Shown: piece after piece, positions 1-5,765 of the stretch
How positions within the stretch are numbered: the first letter of the stretch is position 1
How the letters are laid out: the number at the start of each line of letters is the position of its first letter
Source of the DNA: Clostridium sp. UBA6758
Lineage (GTDB): Bacteria; Bacillota; Clostridia; Clostridiales; Clostridiaceae
Length of the DNA: 7,326 nucleotides
Reading direction: 5' to 3'
Assembly (NCBI GenBank): GCA_002453475.1
Contig: DKGY01000033.1
Span: forward strand, 1-7,326
Notes under the pieces: model-generated
Database searches by the model: none
Seen by the model: only the letters and a program-made list of their open reading frames with translations
What the model was told of the DNA's origin: nothing
Made by a program: the position numbers and the translations under genes

Positions 1-676
1 TTCCAAGTTTTTCATAAAATTCTTTATCTACATAATGGCTAATTTCAAGATTATTGTCTTCTCTAAATTTTATTACATATCGTTTCATATACTCTCCATA
101 TATACCATCTAAATCTTTTGGATAATAACCTTTATCTTTCATTTTTCTTTGTATCTCTAAAATATCTGAACCTCTATCTCCAGGCTTTAAAGTTATTAGT
201 CCATCCTCGAATGGTCCATTTGGACCTGCATATATTGCTACTATCATTCCAGGCTCTACATACTCATATAATTCTTCAATATTTTTATTAAACATTCTAA
301 TACAACCATGGGAAGCTTCTGAACCAATTGTTCCTGGTCTATTTGTTCCATGAATTCCAAATTTGCCCCAAGGTACATTCAACTCAATCCATCTAGTTCC
401 AAATCCTCCACTCCATTTGGCCGTCCTAACTACTTTCCATGTACCTGTTGGAGAAGGTGTTTTTGGTTTACCACTAGCTATACTGTATTCTTTTAAAGTT
501 ATATTTTTCTCTTTATCTATTAAATAAAGTTTTTCTTCACCAATATCCACTAATATTGCAAGATTTTTATCACAATCGTTCTTTGAAGTTGCTTTTACTG
601 TATATACATTTATGATAAATATAAAAATAATTATGTTTACAAAAAAAACACTTCTTAGAAACCCTTTCTTTTTCAA
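1..676 (-). CDS. L,D-transpeptidase (YkuD domain) with C-terminal peptidoglycan-binding domain, 3' end cut by window
   Basis: This is an exported cell-wall enzyme predicted to make 3-3 cross-links or otherwise exchange D-amino acids in peptidoglycan through a cysteine acyl-enzyme. It is read from a TTG at 676. A GAGGTG lies six bases upstream and an in-frame TAA directly precedes the TTG, so no earlier start is possible. Residues 2-4 are KKK and residues 10-25 are strongly hydrophobic: a signal peptide or membrane anchor, possibly cleaved after VKA (27-29). The YkuD catalytic signature is complete, with HGT at 109-111 and SHGCIRM at 122-128, so His123 and Cys125 are the expected catalytic residues. 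A peptidoglycan-binding (PG_binding_1-like) domain begins near residue 163 with LKPGDRGSDI and runs to the edge. About 225 residues are visible and only a few are probably missing. The nearest upstream gene (HIT, 1082-1588) is separated by 405 bases and a terminator, so it is probably transcribed alone. The family assignment is strong; the physiological role (vegetative wall or spore) is inference. Confidence 0.9.
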   Translation of the reverse strand, partial: MKKKGFLRSVFFVNIIIFIFIINVYTVKATSKNDCDKNLAILVDIGEEKLYLIDKEKNITLKEYSIASGKPKTPSPTGTWKVVRTAKWSGGFGTRWIELNVPWGKFGIHGTNRPGTIGSEASHGCIRMFNKNIEELYEYVEPGMIVAIYAGPNGPFEDGLITLKPGDRGSDILEIQRKMKDKGYYPKDLDGIYGEYMKRYVIKFREDNNLEISHYVDKEFYEKLG

Positions 677-706
677 TTATAGCACCTCATTCCATGTAAT
701 GTCCTT

Positions 707-736
707 TATAGTATGCCACCTAATCATTTTTATATT
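707..736 (-). promoter_or_regulatory. Candidate sporulation (sigma-E/sigma-K type) promoter of the L,D-transpeptidase gene
   Basis: Reading the minus strand, CATACTATA occupies 715-707. It fits the Bacillus sigma-K -10 pattern CATAnnnTA exactly and the sigma-E -10 pattern CATACAnT at seven of eight positions. An AATAT lies 16 bases further upstream (736-732), loosely like a sigma-E -35. Transcription would start near 700, giving a leader of about 24 bases before the TTG. B. subtilis YkuD is, to my knowledge, expressed late in sporulation, which makes this plausible. A vegetative reading with TATAAA as -10 is the main alternative. Confidence 0.35.
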
Positions 737-763
737 AAAATAATTTTTTATGCATTATTTACT

Positions 764-803
764 TTTCAATGTTTCATGATTTATTTCATGTTTATCATTG
801 AAA
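764..803. repeat. Inverted repeat enclosing a direct TTTCATG pair, upstream of the L,D-transpeptidase
   Basis: TTTCAATG at 764-771 is the exact reverse complement of CATTGAAA at 796-803. Inside lie two direct copies of TTTCATG at 772-778 and 784-790, twelve bases apart. The element sits about 50-90 bases upstream of the candidate promoter at 707-736. It could be a regulator binding site or simply A/T-rich sequence that pairs by chance. No run of T follows on either strand, so it is not a terminator. Confidence 0.3.
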
Positions 804-894
804 GTTGTAATTTATTTTCGCATCAAAAGATGATATTCATGCTTGGGACTTAAGTACATCCTTACTACAAATTGCATAATACATTTAAATTACA

Positions 895-935
895 AAACAA
901 AAATACCATATATTCACGTTGAATAATACGGTATT
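895..935 (-). terminator. Intrinsic terminator downstream of the HIT gene
   Basis: On the minus strand AATACC pairs with GGTATT, an inner TATTCA pairs with TGAATA, and a three-base loop (ACG) closes the hairpin. Small A/T internal loops separate the two stems. The 3' arm runs directly into TTTTTGTTTTG, the expected U-tract. It lies about 146 bases beyond the HIT stop codon and would end the upstream minus-strand transcript before the L,D-transpeptidase promoter. Confidence 0.7.
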
Positions 936-1081
936 ATGAAAAGTTATTTAATTCTATATTTGTTACGCTATTTTCTAGAATTACGAAATAAAAAATTATT
1001 TTGTTTTGTAGTTGTTACGACTTATAAGAAATTTCCGTCGATACGTAGTTTAATTACTGTGTTGGATTTTTGGGGATACTG

Positions 1082-1588
1082 TTACCTTGAACTACTTTCA
1101 ACTCCTCGTAATCCTTCTCGTAATTTATCAATTGTATCTATTACTCTATTCATATTTTCTTTGTTATTTAAATTATTTCGTGCATGTAATAATACTGGTC
1201 TTAACGATTCAACTGAATGTCCAAACTCATACATCCATTTATATCTTGGAACTATCCACAAATGAAAATGATGTGTCGTATCTTCATTATAAAAATAATA
1301 TACTTTTTCTATTCCAAGTAATCTTCTCTGTGCATCTCTGATTCTGCATATTAAGTCAATATATTCTAAGCGTTCTTCAGCAGTTAGCTCATCCATGCAA
1401 TAAAAATGTCTCTTTGAAGCCAAGATGACTAGTCCAGGTATCGGATAAGCCACATCTTGATGCACGTGAAAATGTTCAGTTTCTATTATAACCCCACCAG
1501 TTGGTTCTATTAATCCGCTTGTAATTGCACAACTTAAGCACTCTACTTCTAGTTTTCTCCCGTCAGCTAATGTAATTTTTCTAGTCAA
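1082..1588 (-). CDS. HIT-family protein (nucleotide hydrolase/transferase fold)
   Basis: This is a cytoplasmic protein of about 168 residues. HIT enzymes act on nucleotide-phosphate bonds such as diadenosine polyphosphates or AMP-linked adducts, through a histidine triad. A CxxC pair (Cys17 and Cys20, CLSC) near the N-terminus matches the zinc-binding or structural CxxC of many bacterial HIT proteins. VHQD followed by PIPGLVILASKRH gives the usual HIT core strand. The active-site segment is THHFHLWIVPR near residues 105-115, with His106, His107 and His109. Its spacing is not the textbook HxHxHxx, so the exact reaction is uncertain. A GTG at 1597 lies inside the Shine-Dalgarno AGAGGTGAG, so I chose the TTG at 1588, six bases after GAGGTG. 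The M50-like gene ends 80 bases upstream on the same strand, so co-transcription is possible. A C-terminal tail of about 45 residues is charged and likely helical. Confidence 0.8.
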   Translation of the reverse strand: MTRKITLADGRKLEVECLSCAITSGLIEPTGGVIIETEHFHVHQDVAYPIPGLVILASKRHFYCMDELTAEERLEYIDLICRIRDAQRRLLGIEKVYYFYNEDTTHHFHLWIVPRYKWMYEFGHSVESLRPVLLHARNNLNNKENMNRVIDTIDKLREGLRGVESSSR

Positions 1589-1668
1589 TAAACTCACCTC
1601 TTAAATTAAACTGTTTTATGATTCTCAATGATTCACTACTTAAAGCTAAGTCAACAAATTCTGCTTTT

Positions 1669-2262
1669 TTACTGCTGTTTTTTAGAATAATAATACGTAA
1701 ATGCAATTCTTCCAACACCCATACAAATTATAGCAATTAAATTAAAGATAATGGTTATAGAAAAAATCTGTTGAGGAATTTGTTTAATAAATATAAAATA
1801 TACTGCACTAACAAGTATTCCTAAACCAAAATTAATTGGACGCAATTTTGGTTTAATATCTGCAATACCTTTCATATCACTTACTAAATAAATGTTTCCA
1901 AGTACAAGATAAGTGACTACTTCCGCCAAATGTAGAGTAACAAATTGATATAGGAATAATTCGATATAATTATTTCTTATAGAATTAATTTGAATTATTA
2001 TTATAACTACAAAAGCCATAAACAAATTTACAACAATTCCTCCATATGAAACTATTAGGTTCTGTTTATCTGTTAAACATTCCACTCTATCTTCATCAAC
2101 TGGAGCTGGCGTAGAAAAGAATAAATATGGCTTTACACTTACTTTAAGCCAATTTTCTTTACAGCCATATATCCAGTAGAAATAAGAATGTCCTAGTTCA
2201 TGTAACCAAATTACTAAATATAATGTAAAATAACTAATAGCAATTTCTAACAATAGTTTCAA
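1669..2262 (-). CDS. M50-like (site-2-protease type) integral membrane metalloprotease
   Basis: This 197-residue protein is mostly hydrophobic with about five or six membrane spans. HELGH at residues 21-25, inside the first span, is the zinc-binding HExxH of site-2 proteases, with Glu22 as catalytic base. YGGIVVNL at 73-80 resembles the GxxxN motif of the M50 core. SDMKG near Asp129 is a candidate for the third metal ligand, although the usual LDG motif is not clearly present. There is no PDZ domain, so it is a minimal member. Substrates could be anti-sigma factors or peptides; the sequence does not say which. It starts at a TTG five bases after a perfect AGGAGG (near 2267-2275 on the minus strand). 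It follows the kinase-like gene (128-base gap) and precedes the HIT gene (80-base gap), so the three may share a transcript. The fold is well supported; activity is less certain because the third ligand is unclear. Confidence 0.75.
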   Translation of the reverse strand: MKLLLEIAISYFTLYLVIWLHELGHSYFYWIYGCKENWLKVSVKPYLFFSTPAPVDEDRVECLTDKQNLIVSYGGIVVNLFMAFVVIIIIQINSIRNNYIELFLYQFVTLHLAEVVTYLVLGNIYLVSDMKGIADIKPKLRPINFGLGILVSAVYFIFIKQIPQQIFSITIIFNLIAIICMGVGRIAFTYYYSKKQQ

Positions 2263-2390
2263 ATTAACCTCCTCCTATCCTCTTACTTAAACCATCAGCA
2301 TTTCTACTGCTTTATAAATTTCATATATACATTCTGAACTAGAAAAGTAAAAAACAGAGATGATTTAATACCATTTCATCATATACACTT

Positions 2391-2954
2391 TCAACAGTCT
2401 AATATACTATAAATTTCATCATAAATATTTTGTAATTCTAAATTTTCAAATTTGGTCGTATCAACATCTATATTTATACAATCATCTATTTGCAACTTAA
2501 AGTTTTTGTTTGTAACTCTATTTTTAAATTCATCAAATCCACTTATATTAATAATATGCCCTCGATGTCTTTCTCCAGAATTATCACGTTTCAAATATCT
2601 ATCGTACAATATTTCTTCAGGAGCATGACAATATACTTGTACTATTTTATAAGAATACTTATTTTTAAAGTTATTAAAAACTTTTGTTGCATATTTATCT
2701 TCAAAATTCCCCTCAATAATAAAAGACTTGTTAGTTTGACATAATTTTTCAGTAAAAAGATATGAAAGTTCAAAACTGGTTACTCCTAATTGAACTGCCC
2801 ATTCTTCATCTCGGATACCCAAACAGTCGAAAAGCAATTCTTTTATTTCATCTTTATTTATTAAAGATAAATTGAATTTACTTGCCAACTTCTTACTTAA
2901 TATTGTTTTACCTGTAGCAGATGTCCCAGTAACTACTATCATTGTATTTACCAT
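2391..2954 (-). CDS. Small P-loop kinase-like / AAA_33-type nucleotide-binding protein
   Basis: This cytoplasmic protein has about 187 residues. Counting from the ATG at 2954, the Walker A motif is GTSATGKT at 10-17, close to the N-terminus as in nucleoside, shikimate and zeta-toxin-like kinases. NKDEIKE (Asp35) lies where these kinases bind the acceptor substrate. FIIEGNF at 78-84 is the Walker B-like strand. DRYLKRDNSGERHRGH (about 118-133) is a basic, LID-like segment with several arginines. The phosphate acceptor is not evident. In-frame starts also exist at TTG 2969 and ATG 2942. I chose 2954 because GGGAG lies eight bases upstream and a short upstream reading frame ends across this ATG (see 2948-2992). 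It is probably not co-transcribed with the FakA-like gene ahead of it, but may lead the M50-HIT run. Family assignment is solid at the fold level only. Confidence 0.75.
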   Translation of the reverse strand: MVNTMIVVTGTSATGKTILSKKLASKFNLSLINKDEIKELLFDCLGIRDEEWAVQLGVTSFELSYLFTEKLCQTNKSFIIEGNFEDKYATKVFNNFKNKYSYKIVQVYCHAPEEILYDRYLKRDNSGERHRGHIINISGFDEFKNRVTNKNFKLQIDDCINIDVDTTKFENLELQNIYDEIYSILDC

Positions 2955-2992
2955 ATTACGGACTCCCAAATTATTTCTTTAATAATATTCAT
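2948..2992 (-). CDS. Possible 14-codon leader ORF overlapping the kinase-like gene start
   Basis: An AGGAG precedes ATG 2992 by seven bases and opens a 14-codon frame, MNIIKEIIWESVIW. Its TAA sits one base after the ATG of the kinase-like gene (ATGGTAA). This is the better Shine-Dalgarno of the two, and the arrangement is typical of translational coupling. The alternative is that the kinase once started here and a one-base shift separated the two frames, or that the match is chance. The peptide itself is not recognised. Confidence 0.35.
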   Translation of the reverse strand: MNIIKEIIWESVIW

Positions 2993-3081
2993 GTATATAC
3001 TCCTAGCTTAATATAAATAATTTTCAAAGCTCTACCTATTAAAAATGAATATAAAAAATATCTAGAATTTATATTTATTGC

Positions 3082-3333
3082 TTAACCTTGAAGACCATTA
3101 GCCTGTCGTTCCATATTTTCTACAACAATATCGTGAATATCACCTAATGAAGCACAATACTCAAGTACTTTCCATGGAGTATTTGTGTGAAAATGAATTT
3201 TAATCAGTTCCTCATCACCAACCGCAAGTAAGCAATCGCCTTCAATATTTTTTGTAATATACTCGTTTATTTTATCTTCTGAAAGATTTTCTCCTTCAAT
3301 TAATAACTGCGTATCAAATCTATATTCAAGCAT
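3082..3333 (-). CDS. Free-standing domain homologous to the C-terminal part of FakA/YloV-type kinases
   Basis: This is an 83-residue protein that resembles the last domain of the fatty-acid kinase ATP-binding subunit FakA/YloV (DAK1_2-like region, which follows the DhaL domain). The shared signature is an F-x-TQLLIEGENL start, GDCLLAVGDEELIKIHFHTN at 32-51, PWKVLEYCASLGDI at 53-66 and a closing VENMERQ. The usual FakA text is of the type GDSLVVVGDDELVKVHVHTN. No DhaL ATP-binding domain is present, so it cannot be a kinase alone. It might bind a partner such as FakA or FakB, or a ligand. It is not an obvious gene fragment: ATG 3333 is preceded by AGGAG at a suitable distance and there is an extended -10 promoter at 3382-3390. 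Similar short clostridial proteins labelled as dihydroxyacetone-kinase-related are known to me. The role is unknown. Confidence 0.75.
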   Translation of the reverse strand: MLEYRFDTQLLIEGENLSEDKINEYITKNIEGDCLLAVGDEELIKIHFHTNTPWKVLEYCASLGDIHDIVVENMERQANGLQG

Positions 3334-3381
3334 AATTATTCTCCTTTTCCGTTTTATAAATTACAATTTATCCTTCAGCTA

Positions 3382-3390
3382 ATTATAACA
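3382..3390 (-). promoter_or_regulatory. Extended -10 promoter of the FakA-like small gene
   Basis: The minus strand reads TGTTATAAT, that is TG-n-TATAAT, a perfect extended -10. No good -35 lies 17 bases upstream, which extended -10 promoters do not need. Transcription would begin around 3375, some 40 bases before ATG 3333. Confidence 0.65.
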
Positions 3391-3462
3391 TATTTTGTAA
3401 ACATCACACTATTCAATTTCAAAGGAAATAATTTATTGTCTAGTTTGCAATTTATTCACATT

Positions 3463-3493
3463 ATGAGAATGTTATGAAGTATTATATTCTCAT
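3463..3493. repeat. 8-bp inverted repeat at the 3' end of the ATC hydrolase gene
   Basis: ATGAGAAT at 3463-3470 is the exact reverse complement of ATTCTCAT at 3486-3493, with a 15-base spacer. One arm touches the stop codon of the ATC hydrolase gene. No U-tract follows on the minus strand, so it is a weak terminator at best. It could be a 3'-end stabilising hairpin. Confidence 0.35.
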
Positions 3494-4128
3494 CACTTTA
3501 CTTTCTTAAAAACAAAATCGCAGCAACTTCCTCCGTCTCCTAATGTCTGTGTTCTTTCCCATTTTACATGCCTATGAAGTCCCCTAAAGCAATAAGTATC
3601 ATTCTTACAATAAAGTTTTGAAATCTCTGAACAATTATTTTCTGCTGGAATATCTACAAAAATACATTTATTTACCGTATATGCAAATCCATTATCATCA
3701 TCTTGTAGAAAATCAGTCTCCCAGCATTTTCTGTTTTTACCTTTCATATCATTCCATAAAGATTTCCTGACTAGTTTATAGCCATTGGGAAGCAAATCTA
3801 ACGTGTTATAAATCATTCCAGCAAGTTTTGCAATTGATTCAAATACACTTTCCAATATATAATAAGCCTCATCCTTTGTGAACGCATACTTTTGTAAAAT
3901 CTGATATGCAGCAATTCCAGGAAATATTGAATTACATAATGCATGCTTTTTATAATCATTTTCCCCATAGTCAGCATCCTTTTCTAATTCCATAATGTAT
4001 TTTATAATATCCTGCTCAAGTTCTTCTATTCTTACCTTCTTCCATTGCTTTTTCTTAAGAATTTTCTTAATTTGTTTCAAAGTATATTTTATATATAATC
4101 TTTTTTTAATTTCTTTTTCGGAACTCAT
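3493..4128 (-). CDS. L-2-amino-thiazoline-4-carboxylic acid (ATC) hydrolase family protein
   Basis: This is a 211-residue cytoplasmic protein. The named member of the family, in Pseudomonas, opens the ring of L-2-amino-thiazoline-4-carboxylate in a route to L-cysteine. Most clostridial relatives have no tested function. The N-terminal third is lysine-rich and helical. The family core is seen as NKCIFVDI (Cys155), then a cysteine-containing segment with LYC (Cys174) and TYCF (Cys180), and a C-terminal ERTQTLGDGGSCCDF (191-205). The ERTxTLxxGGxCCDF block is the most characteristic mark of the family, with Cys202 and Cys203. Start ATG 4128 follows GGAGG by nine bases. The 54-residue membrane protein lies upstream on the same strand with a 192-base gap. 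No cysteine pathway gene is nearby, so the substrate remains open. Confidence 0.8.
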   Translation of the reverse strand: MSSEKEIKKRLYIKYTLKQIKKILKKKQWKKVRIEELEQDIIKYIMELEKDADYGENDYKKHALCNSIFPGIAAYQILQKYAFTKDEAYYILESVFESIAKLAGMIYNTLDLLPNGYKLVRKSLWNDMKGKNRKCWETDFLQDDDNGFAYTVNKCIFVDIPAENNCSEISKLYCKNDTYCFRGLHRHVKWERTQTLGDGGSCCDFVFKKVK

Positions 4129-4311
4129 TTGTCAAATCCTCCAATTCAATTAATACAAAATTACTTGAGCCTAAATTACTATCATTAATAGATTAGATCA
4201 TATTGTTTAGACACTGTACTTTCCTGCTTTCAAAGATCCTATTTATTAGCTCGTCTTACCTACACATTTCCCACTAATTTACAAATCAATCCTTCTCCAA
4301 CACAAGCAGCT

Positions 4312-4330
4312 CCATCCGTTTTACGGGTGG
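4312..4330. repeat. G/C-rich hairpin just after the small membrane protein gene
   Basis: CCATCCGT at 4312-4319 pairs with ACGGGTGG at 4323-4330 around a three-base loop. The pairing is complete with one G-U in plus-strand RNA and has one mismatch in minus-strand RNA. It overlaps the stop codon of the 54-residue protein. No U-tract follows on either strand. It begins a stretch (about 4230-4330) that is richer in G+C than its surroundings. Confidence 0.4.
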
Positions 4331-4485
4331 TTCTGATTATCATTTTCATGAAACTGTGATAAGTTATGATTTTTTTCCTGATAAAATGAGTTTGCTTTTC
4401 TACTATCAATTTTATTAAGTAAATAAATACCCACTATCATTATTCCTAAGAAAACCAGAATTATCAAAAGAGCTTGCATATTCAT
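4321..4485 (-). CDS. Small single-span membrane protein of unknown function
   Basis: This is a 54-residue protein. Residues 4-25 (QALLIILVFLGIMIVGIYLL) form one membrane helix. The rest is a polar tail rich in Asn, Gln and His (HENDNQNHP at the end), with KIDSRK directly after the helix, suggesting the tail is cytoplasmic. I do not recognise a family. An in-frame ATG exists 24 bases upstream (4509), but AAAGGAG lies inside that extension and eight bases before ATG 4485, so 4485 is the likely start. A promoter is found at 4572-4600. It could be a small regulatory or stress membrane protein; nothing in the neighbourhood fixes the role. The downstream ATC hydrolase gene may be co-transcribed. 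Confidence 0.6.
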   Translation of the reverse strand: MNMQALLIILVFLGIMIVGIYLLNKIDSRKANSFYQEKNHNLSQFHENDNQNHP

Positions 4486-4571
4486 ATTATCATCTCCTTT
4501 TAAAGACATATTGAAAATAAGACTTTAAGGTAAATGCTAAATTTTTATAATTGTTCCCTTGTAACTTCAGT

Positions 4572-4600
4572 GTTATATCCTTATAATATCACTATTTCAA
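4572..4600 (-). promoter_or_regulatory. Vegetative-type promoter of the small membrane protein gene
   Basis: The minus strand carries TTGAAA (4600-4595), exactly 17 bases, then TATAAC (4577-4572). The predicted start near 4565 gives a leader of about 80 bases before ATG 4485. It has the same layout as the promoter at 5737-5765, and both follow a similar terminator. Confidence 0.55.
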
Positions 4601-4641
4601 TAAAATGTATTATATTATGCAAAAATCGGTTTTCTTTCTTT
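4595..4641. repeat. Copy B of a terminator-promoter repeat (mate at 5760-5807)
   Basis: This stretch aligns with 5760-5807 at roughly three quarters identity by eye with one gap. The best block is CAAAAATCxGTTxTCTTTCxTT. It covers the -35 box, an AATGTAT block and the 5' arm and loop of the terminator. The -10 boxes of the two copies also fall at the same distance. Beyond the loop the resemblance fades but a TCTATTT...AATCTT block recurs. Confidence 0.5.
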
Positions 4642-4651
4642 GAAATCAGTT
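4621..4651 (-). terminator. Degenerate intrinsic terminator hairpin
   Basis: On the minus strand AACTGATTTC and GAAAACCGAT flank the loop AAAGAAA, and TTTTTG follows. Several positions in the stem are mismatched. It is recognisable mainly because it lines up with the better hairpin at 5786-5817. It may be a decayed copy that stops minus-strand transcripts from the TPR gene before the promoter at 4572-4600. Confidence 0.4.
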
Positions 4652-4750
4652 ACCTTAGTATAAGAATACGGTATCTATTTAATTAATCTTAAGATAAGAG
4701 ATATAAGGTAGATAATGTTTGCTTAAATATCTTGTTTTGGTAGTATTTAA

Positions 4751-5215
4751 TATATTGGATATTTAATTGGAAACGATAAAAATGAGGATTTTAATAAAAA
4801 TCTATATAAATTAATTTTTAAAGATATTGAATATAAACAAAAATATTTTGCATTAGTCGTTCATTCACAAGTTTTTGAGGAGAAAATAGAGAAGTTGTTA
4901 GGTAAAGCTGTAGATAAAGATATAAGAACTTGTTTTATTTTAAATAACCCAAACTATGAAAATGAAAATACAGCAAAAAAGGTGATGAAAAAATTTCAGT
5001 TAAAATCTCTAGATTCTGAACTAATGAAAAAAATAGATAATGAAATGAATTTTTGTAAAGGATATTGGAGAACAGTAGATGATCTTAGTAAACATGGATT
5101 AGGATATTGTTTACTTCTAGATGAAAAATTAGCTAGTGTATGTTATAGTTGCACGGTAGCAAATAACCAGATGGAGTTAGATTTAGAAACTTTAAAATTA
5201 CCATACCTTATCTAA
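4751..5215 (+). pseudogene. Remnant of a GNAT acetyltransferase (GNAT_acetyltran type), both ends missing
   Basis: An open frame runs from just after a TAA at 4748-4750 to the stop at 5213-5215. It encodes YIGYLIGND..., FALVVHSQVFEEKIEKLLG..., DIRTCFILN, GYWRTVDDLSKHGLGYCLLLDEKLASVCYSC and ELDLETL. This is the middle of a family of about 250-270-residue clostridial acetyltransferases. The earliest ATG/TTG in frame (TTG 4895) falls well inside the conserved region and has no ribosome binding site, and no start codon fits the family N-terminus. The text just upstream (VDN near 4708-4716, then an in-frame TAG) may be decayed N-terminal coding. After LDLETL the expected acetyl-CoA binding part (EYRGKG-like) is absent. 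The last few codons (KLPYLI) are read from the 3' end of the opposing TPR gene, so the break is near 5190-5198. It is the only plus-strand gene trace in the window and is probably non-functional. Confidence 0.75.
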
Positions 5216-5677
5216 CTTATCAGAATAGAATTCTATGGCCTTTTTATACTTTATTATATCTTCATCTGAGGATGTTTGAACCAAATTATTTAAAAGAATT
5301 TCCATTACTTTAGGATATTCTTTTAAATTATATAATGTCATTGCATAGAAAGTTTTAAAAGCATTGTTATCTGGAAATTTTGCTAAGCCTTCCTCAAATA
5401 TTTTTCTTGATTTTTCATACTCTCCTAATGTTCTGTAGGTACTACCTAATCCTAAAAAAGCACCTTTCAAATCATCATCTGGTAATCCAAGTACAATGGC
5501 TTTCTCATAATATGGTACAGCCTCTCTTTCCAACCCCATAACATCAAAACTCCAGGCACATTGATAATTAATTATTGAATTGTTAGGATTTTCATTGGAA
5601 AGATTTATTAAAATTTTATTTGATTCTTTTAATTTTCCTTCTTTCCTCAATCTAATTGCCATATCTAATTTTTCCAT
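5198..5677 (-). CDS. Tetratricopeptide-repeat protein (TPR_5 type)
   Basis: This 159-residue cytoplasmic protein is made of helical repeats. It resembles the small bacterial TPR_5 family, whose typical text is a WSxDxxGxExEAVPYYExAxxLGL repeat followed by GxxLGLGSTYRTLGEYxxS. Here AWSFDVMGLEREAVPYYEKAIVLGL (41-65), GAFLGLGSTYRTLGEYEKSRKIFEEGL (72-98) and FPDNNAFKTFYAMTLYNLKEYPKVMEILL (101-129) mark successive repeats. Such proteins serve as protein-protein scaffolds; no partner is suggested by the neighbours. Start ATG 5677 follows AGGGGGA by about six bases. The 3' end overlaps the tail of the opposing acetyltransferase remnant by 18 bases, consistent with that remnant having been cut at this gene. 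It has its own promoter at 5737-5765. Confidence 0.85.
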   Translation of the reverse strand: MEKLDMAIRLRKEGKLKESNKILINLSNENPNNSIINYQCAWSFDVMGLEREAVPYYEKAIVLGLPDDDLKGAFLGLGSTYRTLGEYEKSRKIFEEGLAKFPDNNAFKTFYAMTLYNLKEYPKVMEILLNNLVQTSSDEDIIKYKKAIEFYSDKLDKVW

Positions 5678-5736
5678 AGCTAATCCCCCTATTATGTTAC
5701 ATAATTATTTATAACTGTGTAATAAATTGTAATAAA

Positions 5737-5765
5737 CTTATATGTTAATTGTAGCATTAATTCAA
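5737..5765 (-). promoter_or_regulatory. Vegetative-type promoter of the TPR gene
   Basis: The minus strand reads TTGAAT (5765-5760), 17 bases, then TATAAG (5742-5737). Start of transcription would be near 5730, about 53 bases before ATG 5677. It lies directly after the terminator of the acetyltransferase gene. Confidence 0.55.

Larger units (their letters stand above)
677..1081. other. Noncoding interval between the L,D-transpeptidase and HIT genes
   Basis: I see no supported gene in these 405 bases on either strand. The open frame entering from 936 on the plus strand continues antisense through the HIT gene, has no ribosome binding site and is not protein-like. The interval holds the candidate promoter (707-736), the inverted repeat (764-803) and the HIT-gene terminator (895-935). 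The 146 bases between the terminator and the HIT stop codon would form a 3' untranslated region with no recognised structure. Confidence 0.6.

Noticed and set aside
936..1265. Plus-strand open frame of 109 codons
   Set aside because: It lies mostly antisense to the HIT gene, has no ribosome binding site, and its translation is not protein-like.
1087..1341. Plus-strand open frame of 84 codons
   Set aside because: It is entirely antisense to the HIT gene and is a low-complexity product of A/T-rich sequence.
2270..2346. Minus-strand frame reading SECIYEIYKAVEMLMV then stop, upstream of the M50-like gene
   Set aside because: It looks faintly protein-like but has no start codon or ribosome binding site and is too short to assign; chance cannot be excluded.
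2490..2744. Plus-strand open frame of 84 codons
   Set aside because: It is antisense to the kinase-like gene with no start signals.
3040..3081. A/T-only hairpin (AATATAAA/TTTATATT) after the FakA-like gene as a terminator
   Set aside because: The stem is all A-U with a long loop, and such pairings are common by chance in this composition.
4316..4336. CGGGTGGTTC on the plus strand as a T-box antiterminator core
   Set aside because: No specifier stem, no complete GGGTGGNACCGCG core and no downstream plus-strand aminoacyl or amino-acid gene.
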